Below are positions 1-9,970 of a stretch of DNA of 64,000 nt, piece after piece. This DNA comes from Mycoavidus cysteinexigens. Its GTDB lineage: Bacteria; Pseudomonadota; Gammaproteobacteria; Burkholderiales; Burkholderiaceae. A program made the position numbers and the translations under genes. Within the stretch, counting starts at the first letter, position 1, and each line of letters starts with the position of its first letter. The DNA lies in NCBI RefSeq assembly GCF_003966915.1, contig NZ_AP018150.1, positions 496,001 through 560,000 on the forward strand, written 5' to 3'. The notes below the pieces were generated by a model that was not told the origin of the DNA, made no database searches, and saw only the letters and a list, made by a program, of their open reading frames with translations.

Positions 1-1033
1 TGACGCCAGGCAGTTGCTTGAACTTCATCGTGATCGTCGTGTTATTCCCAGCGAAGTTCACCGATAAAGCACGCGCGAGCCAGCTTAAGACCTCATGGGG
101 ATTATCTTTGTCATACAAAGCGACGACGCGTTCATTCTTCTGATCGGCCAACTGCTTAAATACATTTAAAAAACTGGGTTCTAGGTGCTGAGGGTTAGAA
201 GTCGTCAACCCCAAAATCTTTTTATCGGCAGCGAGCACCCAATTGGCGACCTCTTTGATTTGGACATCAGTTAAGGGGTGAAGAATGTTAAGGGCATACC
301 AGTGATTAAAGCGGGCCTCAAGCTGTGAGAGCGCTTCGGTGAGAGATTGTGCTTCAAGGGTGACGGCATCGGTGCCGGCGACTGAATAGGCATCCGCGCT
401 ATCCAATTTGAGTAGAGTGCCCAAATAAGAGGGCGAGCTACTTACCGTCAGCGGTTGCCCATCGCTGTTCATTAAACTTAATGTGCGACTTGCGCCGGCT
501 TGATCCGCTTCGACGATGAAGCGCTGGCCCGTACTATCCCAACGCACGGTGAGTTTATCGGTGGAGGTTTTAGCGGTGATAAGAGTTGCAATCTCTTCAT
601 AAGAGCTGGCTGTAGAGAGATTGATTTTGGAGTAGTTTTTAAGGGAGGAACCGACCTTAATCGAGAAATAGCCGACAGAGACCGCTTTGAGCTGCTCTAA
701 CGTCGCGGTCATCGGTCCGCCATAGAGTTTAGAGTGAGTGGCCGCTAACGTGCGCTTAATACGGACCCAGCGGGAAACCACCAAGCGTTTCGGGCGTGGA
801 GTTTGGGCAAAGAATAGGCGGGCAGCCTGAGCGGTGACACTATGGCTGCCAAACGCTTGTTCAACGCTGTTGGCATTCGCATATTCAGCATAGAGCGTAT
901 GGGCATCATTAAACACCTGACCGGCTTCGGGGGTCATCAGATTCAACACACCAAAATCCCGTCGGCTGGGGGCGAGGGGTTGGACGTTGAGTTGAACATT
1001 CACAATTTCGCTGAGGGGCAGCGAGGTGGGCAT
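1..1033 (-). CDS. Phage DUF3383 tail protein (partial, runs off the left edge)
   Basis: An open frame on the minus strand begins at the ATG at 1033 (MPTSLPLSEIVNVQLNVQP) and stays open to base 1, so the C-terminus is missing. The start 'SEIVNVQLNVQPLAPSRRDF' followed by 'GVLNLMTPEAG' and a sheath-like layout fits the DUF3383 family, found in tailed phages just downstream of neck proteins and thought to be a tail sheath or tube component. It is the leftmost visible gene of a leftward head-to-tail operon, 17 bp after the neck-terminator-like gene. Family assignment is from recall of the protein pattern; the sheath role is an inference. Confidence 0.75.
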   Translation of the reverse strand, partial: MPTSLPLSEIVNVQLNVQPLAPSRRDFGVLNLMTPEAGQVFNDAHTLYAEYANANSVEQAFGSHSVTAQAARLFFAQTPRPKRLVVSRWVRIKRTLAATHSKLYGGPMTATLEQLKAVSVGYFSIKVGSSLKNYSKINLSTASSYEEIATLITAKTSTDKLTVRWDSTGQRFIVEADQAGASRTLSLMNSDGQPLTVSSSPSYLGTLLKLDSADAYSVAGTDAVTLEAQSLTEALSQLEARFNHWYALNILHPLTDVQIKEVANWVLAADKKILGLTTSNPQHLEPSFLNVFKQLADQKNERVVALYDKDNPHEVLSWLARALSVNFAGNNTTITMKFKQLPGV

Positions 1034-1050
1034 ATTAATTCTCCAAAAAT

Positions 1051-1578
1051 TTAAGCAAGAGGGGCTGAGGCTATTTCGTGTGTTTCGGTATGCGTGGTGA
1101 ATCGCGCGTGCTCAATGCGGTTTAAATCGATTTCAACGCAATCAGAATGTGAAAAAGTGGCATCAAACTGAGCGCGTTCTTCGGTTCCTGCGCCAACGAT
1201 GGTTGTTAAATCGCGTAACGGCGAAAGAGTGACTAAACCGGCGTTGAGGCGATTGCGCATCATGGCTTGCGTCGAGCTGGCCTGTAACAGCGTCATGAGC
1301 GTTTGCATGAGTGCATAAGCGTTGTTGCCAAAGGCTTCAACCGATACGATGGTAAGCCGTGCGGTGCTTAAACGCTCTATTTCACGTGCGCCATCAAACT
1401 CTTGTCGGGTGGTGCCGATTTCAACGGAAGTCAGCACAGAAACGATCACACAGGGTTCAGCGCCAGTCGGTCCAGCCTGATAGCTTGGTCGTACAGCGCC
1501 ACTAGGTAACGACAAAACCTCGCGTAGTAGGCTGCGCAGTGCCTTCATGTCGAACTGCTGTTGCGTCGTAGTAGCCAT
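1051..1578 (-). CDS. Phage neck terminator-like protein (LIC_12616 family)
   Basis: About 175 residues. A helical start leads into a segment with PSYQAGPTGAEPCVIVSVLT, and a beta-rich centre follows. This pattern and the position between the gp10-like and DUF3383 genes fit the LIC_12616 / neck terminator gp12-like family, which closes the head-tail connector. I chose the ATG at 1578; the frame also allows a TTG at 1587. The gene overlaps the upstream gene by 77 bp, which is unusually long but the frame looks well conserved. Function is inferred from family and gene order. Confidence 0.65.
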   Translation of the reverse strand: MATTTQQQFDMKALRSLLREVLSLPSGAVRPSYQAGPTGAEPCVIVSVLTSVEIGTTRQEFDGAREIERLSTARLTIVSVEAFGNNAYALMQTLMTLLQASSTQAMMRNRLNAGLVTLSPLRDLTTIVGAGTEERAQFDATFSHSDCVEIDLNRIEHARFTTHTETHEIASAPLA

Positions 1579-1870
1579 AGTGAGCAAAATTAGAGAGCTG
1601 AGTTAAGCGCCAGCGATGATTTTGATGCAGCGCAATATCACCTTCTACTAAAGGGTCTTGGCTCAAAATCCGAATGGCGGGCAAATAGCGCTCGCCTTCA
1701 GGAAGCTTTAAAAGATCGTCCTGACCGGCGGGATAGACAATCGCGGTGACCTCGAGCATGTAATAGCGTTCTAACCACTCGCCATGATCGGGATGATGCT
1801 GACCATGGCGGCGGGAAAGGGTAATGCGTTGCGTCAACTCGCTTTCATCAAAGAGTGCCTTAAGATTCAT
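1502..1870 (-). CDS. Hypothetical phage head-tail joining protein
   Basis: About 122 residues from the ATG at 1870 (MNLKALFDESELTQRITLSR). The frame is open further upstream, but that part lies inside the preceding gene. Small, beta-rich, no recognised motif. Its place between a HK97 gp10-like gene and a neck-terminator gene matches the slot normally filled by a head-closure or stopper protein of long-tailed phages. It overlaps both neighbours, as is typical of this operon. Role is positional inference only. Confidence 0.6.
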   Translation of the reverse strand: MNLKALFDESELTQRITLSRRHGQHHPDHGEWLERYYMLEVTAIVYPAGQDDLLKLPEGERYLPAIRILSQDPLVEGDIALHQNHRWRLTQLSNFAHYGYYDATAVRHEGTAQPTTRGFVVT

Positions 1871-2327
1871 TGATATCTCGCACGATAGAAGTGATTGACT
1901 GGTGCAGTTGACCAATATCAATGAGCGGCTGGCTGGATTTTTTACGCTGAATCGTCGTAGTCTTTAAAGGTGTATGCGCGCCATGGCGGATTTCATGCTG
2001 GACATCGCTTGCTGCCTTAAGGCCAACCGCCTGATAGGCCTGTTCAGCCGATTGCCGCTGCTTCACCGACTTGCGCATCTGTGTGGCGAGTGCCTCGGTA
2101 TAGACCTGCTTATTTCGAATCAACGTCGATCTTAAAAAGGGCCGTGCGGGAATGCCTTTGTTGGGTGCGCCAAATTCATGCACGGCAGCGATTTGCGCGT
2201 TACTGAAACGGGCCTTTTGATCCTTGCGTGACGCGGTTTTAGCAATGACGCCGACACAGATTTCTTTCTGACCCAACGCTTTGATTCGATTGAGCAGCCC
2301 ATCGAGTTTAGAAAAGTTCATCTTCAC
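1860..2327 (-). CDS. HK97 gp10-like / phage virion morphogenesis protein
   Basis: About 155 residues. Residues near 50-70 carry VHEFGAPNKGIPARPFLRST, the hallmark 'E-F-G ... IP-RPFLR' block of HK97 gp10-like and Mu gpG-like tail-completion proteins, which connect the head-tail interface or tail terminator. The GTG start at 2327 overlaps the stop of the upstream gene (GTGA), indicating translational coupling; an in-frame ATG lies two codons later at 2321. Assignment rests on that motif and the operon order. Confidence 0.7.
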   Translation of the reverse strand: MKMNFSKLDGLLNRIKALGQKEICVGVIAKTASRKDQKARFSNAQIAAVHEFGAPNKGIPARPFLRSTLIRNKQVYTEALATQMRKSVKQRQSAEQAYQAVGLKAASDVQHEIRHGAHTPLKTTTIQRKKSSQPLIDIGQLHQSITSIVRDINES

Positions 2328-2683
2328 ACCACCAGAGCGCCAAAGCTCACCTGCTTGCGCAAGCTAAGGTACTGTTGGCCGTAGCTGGTGCTTGCCAGCC
2401 ACGCATCTTGCGCATCGAGTGCAGTAGGTGGGGCATAGCTAAGCTGAACCTCGCCCGCTTTACGAGACGTCACGGCATGAATCGGAGCCGTTTCGCCTTT
2501 ATCGAACTTCTGCTGCAGGGTCCAAAAGTGCGCGACCAATAGACAGGCCCCCCGCGGATAAAACGCGCCCCAGCGATCGATATTAAAGAAGGGGCGCGTA
2601 TCGTTAATCAACAGTTGAAGCTGCGCCTCCTCCACGGCATCGAGCACAGGAAAGCGCGCTTTAACGTCAGCAGGGGTGATCAC
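2324..2683 (-). CDS. Phage head-completion protein, DUF4054 family
   Basis: 119 residues with the layout of DUF4054 adaptor proteins: an N-terminal helical part beginning ITPADVKARFPVL, a middle ACLLVAHFWTLQQ block, then a conserved SYAPPTALDAQDAWLASTSY-type segment and YGQQYLSLRK near the end. In related phages this protein sits under the portal as the head-tail adaptor. The start is a GTG at 2683, two bases after the stop of the major capsid gene. Its stop overlaps the next start. Confidence 0.75.
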   Translation of the reverse strand: MITPADVKARFPVLDAVEEAQLQLLINDTRPFFNIDRWGAFYPRGACLLVAHFWTLQQKFDKGETAPIHAVTSRKAGEVQLSYAPPTALDAQDAWLASTSYGQQYLSLRKQVSFGALVV

Positions 2684-2685
2684 GA

Positions 2686-3660
2686 TTAAATCCCATCGAT
2701 ATACAAAGCCGATTTCGGATAACGGAATTCAACACCGGAGTATTTGTATTCGCCGTTGATAAGTAATTCCAATCCGCGTTGCTCAGGCGTATGGAACATC
2801 AGAGGCATCGGGATATGAAAGGCGAGATTGACTTTATCTTTCTCGTAAACCATCATCCGAGTGCCTTGATTTTGGCCCGCCCGATCTAGATCAAGACCGC
2901 CTCTAAAATCGATGTCGATATTCCTTTCGGCTTTGGCGATATTATTCTCGCGCACGTACTGCAAAATGGTTTTATCCGATCCTTTGCTGCGCGGCGTGCT
3001 GGCAAGAAGAGAATAGTGAGAGCCAGGCAAAATGATTGTATTGGCGGTGCTATTGCGTCGGGTCTGAATCCAAACCTGGGAAATAGCATCGTTAATATCT
3101 TTTAAAATTTGCTCAGGCGTGGCGGCAGACCAACCCCCGGTACCGGCTTGCGCTTGTGGGACAACAGGCGAATTGAATAAGCCCGTGAGTTCTTCCTCAC
3201 CAAACAGGCCGATTTGGTTTAAGTGGGCGCGATACGCATAGAAAGCGGTTTCTGCCCGATCTTGATCCAGGGCAAGATTCAATTTGGCGGCTTTGCGGAG
3301 TTCGTCAAAGGTATAGGAATAGCCAATCGCTGCGGAGATGACGGGGATGGTTTTTTCGCTATACCAGACATCGACGCGAGGAATATCACCGCCTTTACCG
3401 CTATGACGTTTGCCTTGACCGGCAAAATCTTTCATGCGATAGGTAATGGAAGTGGCCCATTGGCCGGCAGAGGTTGAGATCGGTAGCAGCGCTTCATAAT
3501 CCAGAGGGGCGCGCTTTTTTTGGTAAATCTGTGTTTCAACGGATTCCAATTGTCCGGTTAAGAAAGCCAGCGCTTGAGTCGAATCGTGGATAAAACTGGA
3601 ATCTTGGAAAAGAGAGGTGCGGCCAAGGGCATAGGCCAAGTGTGTATTGGTATTAGACAT
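2686..3660 (-). CDS. Major capsid protein, DUF2184 family
   Basis: 324 residues with ATG at 3660. The order 'QLESVETQIYQKKRAPLDYE', 'WATSITYRMKDFAGQGK', 'SAAIGYSYTFDELRKAA' and a long helical AETAFYAYRAHLNQIGLFG block matches DUF2184, the HK97-fold major capsid family of phages that also carry DUF1073 portal and DUF2213 genes. It forms the procapsid shell. It lies directly after the decoration-protein gene and before the DUF4054 adaptor, the standard order. The capsid role is family knowledge; no structure can be checked here. Confidence 0.8.
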   Translation of the reverse strand: MSNTNTHLAYALGRTSLFQDSSFIHDSTQALAFLTGQLESVETQIYQKKRAPLDYEALLPISTSAGQWATSITYRMKDFAGQGKRHSGKGGDIPRVDVWYSEKTIPVISAAIGYSYTFDELRKAAKLNLALDQDRAETAFYAYRAHLNQIGLFGEEELTGLFNSPVVPQAQAGTGGWSAATPEQILKDINDAISQVWIQTRRNSTANTIILPGSHYSLLASTPRSKGSDKTILQYVRENNIAKAERNIDIDFRGGLDLDRAGQNQGTRMMVYEKDKVNLAFHIPMPLMFHTPEQRGLELLINGEYKYSGVEFRYPKSALYIDGI

Positions 3661-3690
3661 GGTGTTGTAAAAAGAAAGTGAATGGAAGGC

Positions 3691-4185
3691 TTATTCCGCC
3701 TGGGTGGACACGCTGGAGGTGGCGGGCCTAGAGGGGAGGAGGTTAATCCGCACGCGCGCAATCGCTCCGGCCGCGGCTTGCGTTTCCCATAGAGCGCTAG
3801 GCACTGGAATCGTGCCGCCCGTAGAGAGTGCGCCAGTCGCATCGGTCGTCACCGCGTCACCTGGACTGACAGGATCTTTGGGGATCGCCCATAGCCGTCC
3901 AATTTCCATGACGGGTATGGTGGCTTTGGGCGCATAGCTGACGTTACCGCTTTTATCCGCTTGCATCGTAGCGTGGCGCACGCTTAAACCGATGATGTGA
4001 CAACCCGTAGAAGGCAACACCGCTGTATCTACGTCAGCACCTGCGGCGACTGCTAAACCAAAGTCAATTTCAGCAGTGCCCGCATTACGGCGGTTCACAA
4101 TACTGTTGGGGCCATTATCGGCTTCAAGTCCAGGGATACCCCGCTCGAGCTGTGCATCGCCATAGTCGGCGAGTTGAATCGACAT
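3691..4185 (-). CDS. Structural cement / decoration protein (Gp24-like)
   Basis: 164 residues, ATG at 4185. The first 30 residues (LADYGDAQLERGIPGLEADN) and the following all-beta, Ala/Gly/Thr-rich body with PVSPGDAVTTDATGALS resemble the structural cement protein family that decorates capsids next to DUF2184 capsid genes. It would bind the outside of the shell and stabilise it. Position between the DUF2213 protease and major capsid genes supports this. The Ser/Thr-rich C-terminal tail looks disordered. Confidence 0.7.
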   Translation of the reverse strand: MSIQLADYGDAQLERGIPGLEADNGPNSIVNRRNAGTAEIDFGLAVAAGADVDTAVLPSTGCHIIGLSVRHATMQADKSGNVSYAPKATIPVMEIGRLWAIPKDPVSPGDAVTTDATGALSTGGTIPVPSALWETQAAAGAIARVRINLLPSRPATSSVSTQAE

Positions 4186-4212
4186 AAAAAAACTCCTGAT
4201 TGAATAAAAAAG

Positions 4213-5313
4213 TTAAGCGGTGTGGGTGGTTTCTAGCCCTTGGATGTATTTTGTGCGGGCGGCCTTTGAATCTAACGGTGTGCTATCGGTGTTCATTTGC
4301 GTGTTCAGCGCATCCAGCACAGGATCACGGCGTGGGGTGCTTTGAGGCAGAGCGCTTAACACCTTAAAAGCCCGTTGAATCATGGCCTCGTCGGCACTAT
4401 CGAGCGTATGCTCTGCTAACAGCGCATCGACCACAGGTTTGTGCTTCGGATAAAGCTGCTTAACCACTTCGTGCCGGATTGCATGACAACTTTTATCGGT
4501 CGTCGTGATAGACGGCATCAACTGCTTAGCATCGGTCACGGTTTCAGCCCAATCGGCAATCCAGGCATCGCGCACGGCAGGCGTGGTTTCTTTCTGGCGT
4601 AGGGTATGGTTTTCGGTTTCGAGCTTTTGGATGGTTTGGGTCAGTGCATCCATTTGATTTTGTATCTTGCCGCAGTCATGGCAGGGCGTCGGGGCTGTTT
4701 CAACAGTAGCTGCTGCGTCAGTGCTTTGCGTCGTGGTTTGATCGGGTGTGTCAGACATAAGGGGTTCTCCATGAGAGTTAGAATCTTCAATGCGGCAGGT
4801 GGGCCCGCAACGAGGGGTGCGCGTGAGTGCGATATGGTTGACGCGAATACTTTTCTGGATGCCGTCATAGGGCTGCCCATCTGGGGTCACGCCAGAGATC
4901 ATCTCTTTGTTGGATTGATAACCGGCGGAAAGGCCCACCTTGCCGCTTTCAATGAGGGCAATGGTGCTTTTGTCCTGCACCACTAAATCACCGACCACGT
5001 AGCCCTCTTGTTGCCGGATATTGCGCACAAAGCCCAGCGCGAGATGCCGCCAGTTATCGGCTGTGACAAAGAAAGAGGGTGGATGGTCGTTGGTGAGCGG
5101 CGCGCCTTCATAAGAAGCCAGAGAGTCGGGCGCAAAGACTTCTTCAGGCGGGCGATAAATATTGAGAATGCGCATCGGATCGCCCGATTTTTCAGCGTAT
5201 TCGACGGCGCGATAGGGCTGAATCCCACAACGTGCGAGCTTGGCGGGCGCAATTAAAAAACCCTCTGGCGTGTATCTTCGCTCAGAGGGCAAGCTATCTA
5301 AAATTTCGGTCAT
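4213..5313 (-). CDS. Prohead protease / scaffold, DUF2213 family
   Basis: The ATG at 5313 ([20 protein letters not shown]) overlaps the stop of the upstream gene as ATGA, so I prefer it to the longer frame reaching 5394. The N-terminal 180 residues contain '[15 protein letters not shown]', '[19 protein letters not shown]', '[10 protein letters not shown]' and a [18 protein letters not shown] block, typical of DUF2213. That family acts as capsid maturation protease fused to a scaffold. The C-terminal half is Gln/Thr/Glu-rich and probably coiled coil, fitting a scaffold tail. A CHDCG motif lies near the domain junction. Confidence 0.78.
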   Translation of the reverse strand: MTEILDSLPSERRYTPEGFLIAPAKLARCGIQPYRAVEYAEKSGDPMRILNIYRPPEEVFAPDSLASYEGAPLTNDHPPSFFVTADNWRHLALGFVRNIRQQEGYVVGDLVVQDKSTIALIESGKVGLSAGYQSNKEMISGVTPDGQPYDGIQKSIRVNHIALTRTPRCGPTCRIEDSNSHGEPLMSDTPDQTTTQSTDAAATVETAPTPCHDCGKIQNQMDALTQTIQKLETENHTLRQKETTPAVRDAWIADWAETVTDAKQLMPSITTTDKSCHAIRHEVVKQLYPKHKPVVDALLAEHTLDSADEAMIQRAFKVLSALPQSTPRRDPVLDALNTQMNTDSTPLDSKAARTKYIQGLETTHTA

Positions 5314-6143
5314 GTTAAGTCGATAATGGGTAAGGCGACACAGCGGCAAGCAATATCGTGACCTGGGTGGCCGGACTCGGGTGGGGTCTCCCACTTAAAC
5401 CGTTTGCCATCGTTATCCGCGTGACTGTCTCGTACGCGTTCATCGCCACTGGTTTGCCATTCGTATTCGGTAATGCCCAATGCGGTTTGACGGGCTTGGG
5501 CAATCGCCGCATGGGTTTTAGCGGTTTGATCACGGGCAATCAGGCGCGCACGCTTTTCGGTGGCACCGGTCAATTTCTTAATGTCTTTAGCGAGTTCGGT
5601 ATAGCGCCGTCCTTCCAAGACTCCGGTTAAAACGGAAGTGCGCAGTTGCTCAAAATAGCGCTGTGAAATCGACCGGATCAAGTGCACATTCGTTGCCATA
5701 GCTAACTGCAAGGGTGCATTGAGCGTTGGAACATTCAGTAATGGGGCGATATCGATGCCAAAGGCATAGCGAATACTGCCAATCAGCGCCGTGCGGTTGT
5801 CTTCATCGACCTGCTTGACCATGCGTTGCGCCCAACGGTGTGCGTGGGCAATCAACGCTAGAAAGGCTCGAGACACACGCTCTAACGCGGCTTGAATCCG
5901 TTGAACCAGCGATTCTGATAACGCATCCTGCGTATAGCCGTCCTCTGGTTCTTTCAAGATCGGCAAAATCTCTTCTTTAACGCGCTGATGCATCTGTTTC
6001 ACCAGGCTCAACAACTGATTGCGGTAAGCGACTTCGGCTCGACGGTTGAGTTTTGCTGATCGTAGTACGCGAGGGCGCTTAGACTGGCGTTTTGTCGTGT
6101 GTTTGAGGTGTGCCTTGATCAGGGCGGGTAGCGTCAGGTTCAT
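5310..6143 (-). CDS. Minor head protein, phage Mu gpF-like
   Basis: 277 residues. The N-terminus is basic and helical. The C-terminal 110 residues contain the Mu gpF domain: [20 protein letters not shown], then [20 protein letters not shown] and a terminal [15 protein letters not shown] with the usual Cys pair. Such proteins are injected or line the portal vertex and are needed for DNA ejection or head morphogenesis. The 5' end overlaps the portal gene by 65 bp, and the 3' end overlaps the DUF2213 gene by 4 bp. Confidence 0.85.
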   Translation of the reverse strand: MNLTLPALIKAHLKHTTKRQSKRPRVLRSAKLNRRAEVAYRNQLLSLVKQMHQRVKEEILPILKEPEDGYTQDALSESLVQRIQAALERVSRAFLALIAHAHRWAQRMVKQVDEDNRTALIGSIRYAFGIDIAPLLNVPTLNAPLQLAMATNVHLIRSISQRYFEQLRTSVLTGVLEGRRYTELAKDIKKLTGATEKRARLIARDQTAKTHAAIAQARQTALGITEYEWQTSGDERVRDSHADNDGKRFKWETPPESGHPGHDIACRCVALPIIDLT

Positions 6144-7485
6144 CCGGTGTGTCTAATTCTTGCGCGAGTGCTTGCGCTTCGTCTAAATCTTCATCGGTAA
6201 TCGCATAGGTATCATTGGCTTTGAGGCGTTTGAGGCTATGCGCTTCGTGAATCACCCCTTGCATCAGATAAATTTGATCGGTCTCGGCGCGGATTTTTTC
6301 AGCGTTGGCGCGTTCCGCTTCACACAATTGCCAGAGCGGATTAAATTCGATCACGAGGTCTTTGAGGGGGTGACCCAGCTCAGACATCGCCATAACATCG
6401 TAAATCTTTTCGACTTGAGGACGTAAGATGTTTTCTTGCTTGGCTTTGAGCGCATCGTAGTAGTTGCGAATATCGCTTTCCCCCGTGGCGCTCAGGCCGG
6501 TAGGAGATTGCCCAAGCAAACGGGTTGCCGGAATGTCTGCCGCACCTGAAATACGTTGTAAAAACATCGTGGCGACTTCGCTGACTCCGCCAAAGTTGAT
6601 AGTTTTTTGCTGATAGTCATCGGCGCTATCGAGCAGCATCATCCGGTTAAAAGATTTGGCCGTATTGGTGACCTCAAAGCGCTTTTGGACTTCGCGTGTG
6701 CCTTCATCGCTATTCAGCTTGTTCGTGAGTCCATCAATTTTTAAGATATCGACGCACATTTCAAAGAACATGCTGGCGGTGCCGCTGGCGACCGTATCGC
6801 CGCGTTGTAGCTCGTCGTAAAGAGCTTGCAGTACGCTATCGTGCCAAAAGCCTTGCTGCTTTAAATCACTGACCGGTACCAGCGCGCCATCGGAGAAGAT
6901 GAGGCGGCTGGCATGAATGATTTGCTGTGTCTCGGCAACGCGATAATACTCAGGTCGCCAATATTCGGGGCGGTTTAAGTCAACCAGGCAAGGTTGCTTA
7001 TCTACTGTGAGTTGGTGTTGATCCAGAACGAGAAAGCCCTGTAGCGCCCCACGGCGGATACGTTTAATTTCTAACGGCGTCTCGGGGTCCTCACCCGCTA
7101 AGCTCATGTAGAGCGCCGAGCCGCCAAAGAGTCGGCCCCATTTCAAATTATTCGTGAGCAGCGTCACCAGCTTAAAGCGCTTTTCGGCGGCTTCTAGTTT
7201 GTCTTTACTGTTTTCATCTTTGGTCTCGAGGCTTAGCCATTCACGCGTCATATCCTCAGCCGGCGCATCGATGATTTTGCGCGCCAGCCAATTTGAGCGA
7301 TACATCGTGGCGAGTTCGCTGCGGCTAATCGTTTTGCGAAACGCATAATGGTTATACGCCATCTTGTCGCGGCTATTCATCAGGCCTGCGACGAGATTGG
7401 TGAGGCTATCTTGGGTGATGTCCGTTGGCTGGACTGCCAAGGTGGGTATTGCTTGCACCCCTTTATTTTTATGTTTTTTTGACAA
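6079..7485 (-). CDS. Phage portal protein, DUF1073 (Phage_portal_3) family
   Basis: 468 residues, ATG at 7485. It carries the DUF1073 landmarks in order: [20 protein letters not shown] near residue 45, [24 protein letters not shown] near 125, and [20 protein letters not shown] before the C-terminal helical crown. The portal forms the dodecameric DNA channel at one capsid vertex. Databases sometimes name this family after anti-CBASS protein Acb1, but I see no extra 2H phosphoesterase domain here, so I call it only a portal. About 120 bp without a gene separate it from the terminase. Confidence 0.85.
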   Translation of the reverse strand: MSKKHKNKGVQAIPTLAVQPTDITQDSLTNLVAGLMNSRDKMAYNHYAFRKTISRSELATMYRSNWLARKIIDAPAEDMTREWLSLETKDENSKDKLEAAEKRFKLVTLLTNNLKWGRLFGGSALYMSLAGEDPETPLEIKRIRRGALQGFLVLDQHQLTVDKQPCLVDLNRPEYWRPEYYRVAETQQIIHASRLIFSDGALVPVSDLKQQGFWHDSVLQALYDELQRGDTVASGTASMFFEMCVDILKIDGLTNKLNSDEGTREVQKRFEVTNTAKSFNRMMLLDSADDYQQKTINFGGVSEVATMFLQRISGAADIPATRLLGQSPTGLSATGESDIRNYYDALKAKQENILRPQVEKIYDVMAMSELGHPLKDLVIEFNPLWQLCEAERANAEKIRAETDQIYLMQGVIHEAHSLKRLKANDTYAITDEDLDEAQALAQELDTPDEPDATRPDQGTPQTHDKTPV

Positions 7486-7605
7486 AATTTAACCTAAATA
7501 GTGAATTCGGGTAAAATAAGAATCGGGCGTTTGGTACTCCCTTCATTGGATTGATCTCCAGTGGCCCGCTAGGGATACTGAGCGCCCACCTTCCTAAACT
7601 TCCCT

Positions 7606-9141
7606 CTAAGTCCATCCCGACCAATCCGAGCTTTTCGCTAAACAATCGGTAATTGCATCAATCATCGGATCAATCTGGTCATCGTGTGCGTGCGTATTAT
7701 TGGCCGTGAAGGCCTCGCATTCGGCAATAAAGTCTTTCACCCAAGGCGCTGTTTTGGGGAGCGCAATACGTCCTGACTCAATGTAAGCCAGCACGCCCAT
7801 GATGCGGGTGAGCTTATCGGTACCGCGAGGAATGCCTTTAACGGGGATATGGCCGTCTTCCTGAATGTCTTGAATCAGGCCTGTGCCTGAGGATTTATCC
7901 TCGACGAGCAGTTGCGCTAAGGGTGCGCTGGTCTTATGGTCATAGGCCTTGTGCCTATTCCAAAAGGCAATCGCACGACGCTTGAGTTCAGGCGCAGGCC
8001 ATTTGCCGCGGATGAGATCCAGCAGATAGAGTCGGTTATCTTCTCCCAAGCCCCACAGCTGAAACACGCTGTAATCGTTGTGCTCCGCGGTCTTTTGTGC
8101 GGTATCGGCATACATTTTGCGTAGGCGAATGCGGGGCGGTATTTCGTAATACGAAAACCATTCACTTTTGATTAAATCACCGCCGAGTGCGCGGGGTTGC
8201 TGCTGGTACTGGCTCGTGAACACGTAGCGATCCGCTTGCTCGAGCGCGCATAAATCGTTAAGCGGCTCTTTATAGGGCCAGTAGCTAAACCGCCCATGTT
8301 CGTCTCGTAGCGAGGTATCTATCCTGTCTCGATAGCCAGAGGGTAAAGCGGCCACATACGTATCATCCAACAACGCCGGAATCGAAACGAAGGTCCAGTC
8401 GCCAGGCACTTTGCCCATTTGGATAAAGCCAGTTGGGTCTTCTTGGGCTAAACGCTGCATGATGACAACAATCGGTGTATCCGGCTGCGCCTTACGGCTT
8501 TTAACGGTAGATACGAGCTTACGATTTGCTTTGTCACGGGCGGCTTTGCTATACGCATCCTCGACTTTAAGCGGATCATCAATGATGAGCGCGCCTTGCC
8601 AGCCTGGAGCCATATGACCCGCTCTAAAACCGGTAATCTGACCACCTAATGAGACCGCATAGACGCCCCCAGCTTTCTTACCATCGAGCAGCACATTCCA
8701 GCGCTTTTTACTCTTTGCATCCTGAGCAATCGCGAGCGGCCACAGCGCTTGATATTCCTCGCTACGGATAATTTCTCGCGCCATTTCAGAATTGAGTAAG
8801 GCCAGATCGTCAGAATACGAAATATGCAAAAAGCGCGCTCTGGGATTCAGCGCTAAGCCCCGTGCGATCAAGTTAATCGCCACCAGCTCAGTCTTGGAAG
8901 AGCCTGGCGGCACATTAATCACAACATTCTTCAACTCGCCATCGATGACTTTCTGCACCGTATCGGCAATCAACGCATGGTGCCAGTTCAGATGAAACGG
9001 AATGCCCTGGCGGTGTTTAAAGAAATACCGCGTAAAAAATAGGTGACTTTGCTCACATTTGGCCTTAGCGACCGCCCGAAGCACCTCGGGATCAATAGCT
9101 TTCCTCAAGGTGGGCGACGGTGGCTTTGACTTGGGCTTCAT
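7606..9141 (-). CDS. Terminase large subunit
   Basis: DNA-packaging motor and nuclease. About 80 residues in is a Walker A variant (PPGSSKTEL), then Walker B '[10 protein letters not shown]'. The RNase H-like nuclease half has acidic positions in [33 protein letters not shown] and [13 protein letters not shown]. The length (about 511 residues) is normal for the family. The start is uncertain: ATGs at 9213, 9174 and 9141 share the frame and none has a clear ribosome site. I chose 9141 because it minimises overlap (50 bp) with the small-subunit gene. Confidence 0.88.
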   Translation of the reverse strand: MKPKSKPPSPTLRKAIDPEVLRAVAKAKCEQSHLFFTRYFFKHRQGIPFHLNWHHALIADTVQKVIDGELKNVVINVPPGSSKTELVAINLIARGLALNPRARFLHISYSDDLALLNSEMAREIIRSEEYQALWPLAIAQDAKSKKRWNVLLDGKKAGGVYAVSLGGQITGFRAGHMAPGWQGALIIDDPLKVEDAYSKAARDKANRKLVSTVKSRKAQPDTPIVVIMQRLAQEDPTGFIQMGKVPGDWTFVSIPALLDDTYVAALPSGYRDRIDTSLRDEHGRFSYWPYKEPLNDLCALEQADRYVFTSQYQQQPRALGGDLIKSEWFSYYEIPPRIRLRKMYADTAQKTAEHNDYSVFQLWGLGEDNRLYLLDLIRGKWPAPELKRRAIAFWNRHKAYDHKTSAPLAQLLVEDKSSGTGLIQDIQEDGHIPVKGIPRGTDKLTRIMGVLAYIESGRIALPKTAPWVKDFIAECEAFTANNTHAHDDQIDPMIDAITDCLAKSSDWSGWT

Positions 9142-9562
9142 CGACGATAGTGATTTTTTGTTCAATCGGGCCATCGTTTGCGCCGCTGATATTTTGCTGG
9201 ATGCGGTCGCCATATTTCTTGGGCGCTAATTGACCGGCAAGCCATTTACGGGCATCGACGCGGAGCTTGGAGCGTTGCACGGCTTCGTGGCGCACGCGTT
9301 CATTGCCTTGCTCGTCGACTTGCATATCCTGAGTAGAGTCATCGGCAATATCCAGAACCTCATCGGCGAGCGTGTCGGCTTGAACTTCGCGTGCGCGCGT
9401 GTATTGGTCTCGAAATGACTCAGATTGCGTGAGCCATCGATACACAGTCGCTTGATAGGGCATCTCCTTTTGCGCGCATATGGAGCGCAAACTTTGACCG
9501 ACCATCAAGCGTTCACAGATTTTTGTTGCTAGAGCAATCGTGTATTTGCTGGGTCGAGCCAT
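9092..9562 (-). CDS. Terminase small subunit
   Basis: About 156 residues from the ATG at 9562 ([20 protein letters not shown]). The frame continues upstream, but that part crosses a terminator. An N-terminal helix-turn-helix ([20 protein letters not shown], then [20 protein letters not shown]) is characteristic of the terminase_5/Nu1-type family that binds pac or cos DNA and recruits the large subunit. The C-terminal part has [18 protein letters not shown], a signature of the same family. It is directly upstream of and overlapping the large subunit. Confidence 0.87.
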   Translation of the reverse strand: MARPSKYTIALATKICERLMVGQSLRSICAQKEMPYQATVYRWLTQSESFRDQYTRAREVQADTLADEVLDIADDSTQDMQVDEQGNERVRHEAVQRSKLRVDARKWLAGQLAPKKYGDRIQQNISGANDGPIEQKITIVDEAQVKATVAHLEESY

Positions 9563-9587
9563 CGTCAGAGGTAAAAGCAAACAGGCA

Positions 9588-9613
9588 TAAAAAAAGCAGC
9601 TTTTAGGCTGCCT
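9588..9613 (-). terminator. Rho-independent terminator upstream of the terminase genes
   Basis: On the minus strand the sequence reads GGCAGCC-TAAAA-GCTGC followed by seven T residues: a short GC stem with a U tract. It lies between the small leftward genes (stop at 9731) and the terminase pair (start at 9562), so it would stop early or middle transcription unless antitermination operates. A Q-like regulator candidate is encoded just upstream. Confidence 0.65.
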
Positions 9614-9730
9614 GAGGCTGAAAATCATTGGGAAAAACACCTGCAAAAACCCACTCAAAAAAGCGGCTGAATTTTTAGGACGGTTTTTCCCACCGCCATT
9701 GTCGTGGTTTTTGTCGCGGTTTGCAAAAGT

Positions 9731-9970
9731 TCATGTCGTGGTTTTCCATCGATAAAGCGTATAGCCTCCGTTGCCTGCCCGCGAAGGTATTTTAAATATT
9801 CTTCCCATCTCGGTGAGCGTATCTAAAACGCGTAATACCCCTCGATGGGTAGCACAGCGCTCTTTCTTACTTTTTGGATTCGGATTAGCGTGCCGCACGA
9901 TTTCAATCATTTTAAAATTCCGTTCAGGATAAGCACTCATCAGTTCCATAATCTCCCGCGCATATTTCAT
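9731..9970 (-). CDS. Hypothetical small phage protein, winged-helix-like
   Basis: 79 residues from ATG 9970, which overlaps the stop of the upstream gene (ATGA). Sequence MKYAREIMELMSAYPERNFK suggests a helix followed by IEIVRHAN. The second half (THRGVLRVLDTLTEMGRIFK, then a GGYTLYRW end) looks like recognition helix plus beta wing. A DNA-binding role, perhaps late-gene control, is plausible but not shown. No family name recognised. Confidence 0.6.
   Translation of the reverse strand: MKYAREIMELMSAYPERNFKMIEIVRHANPNPKSKKERCATHRGVLRVLDTLTEMGRIFKIPSRAGNGGYTLYRWKTTT

Noticed and set aside
6079-7485. Anti-CBASS Acb1 activity of the DUF1073 protein
   Set aside because: Family naming links DUF1073 with Acb1, but the protein has portal landmarks and portal length, and I see no pair of HxT/S motifs of a 2H phosphoesterase.
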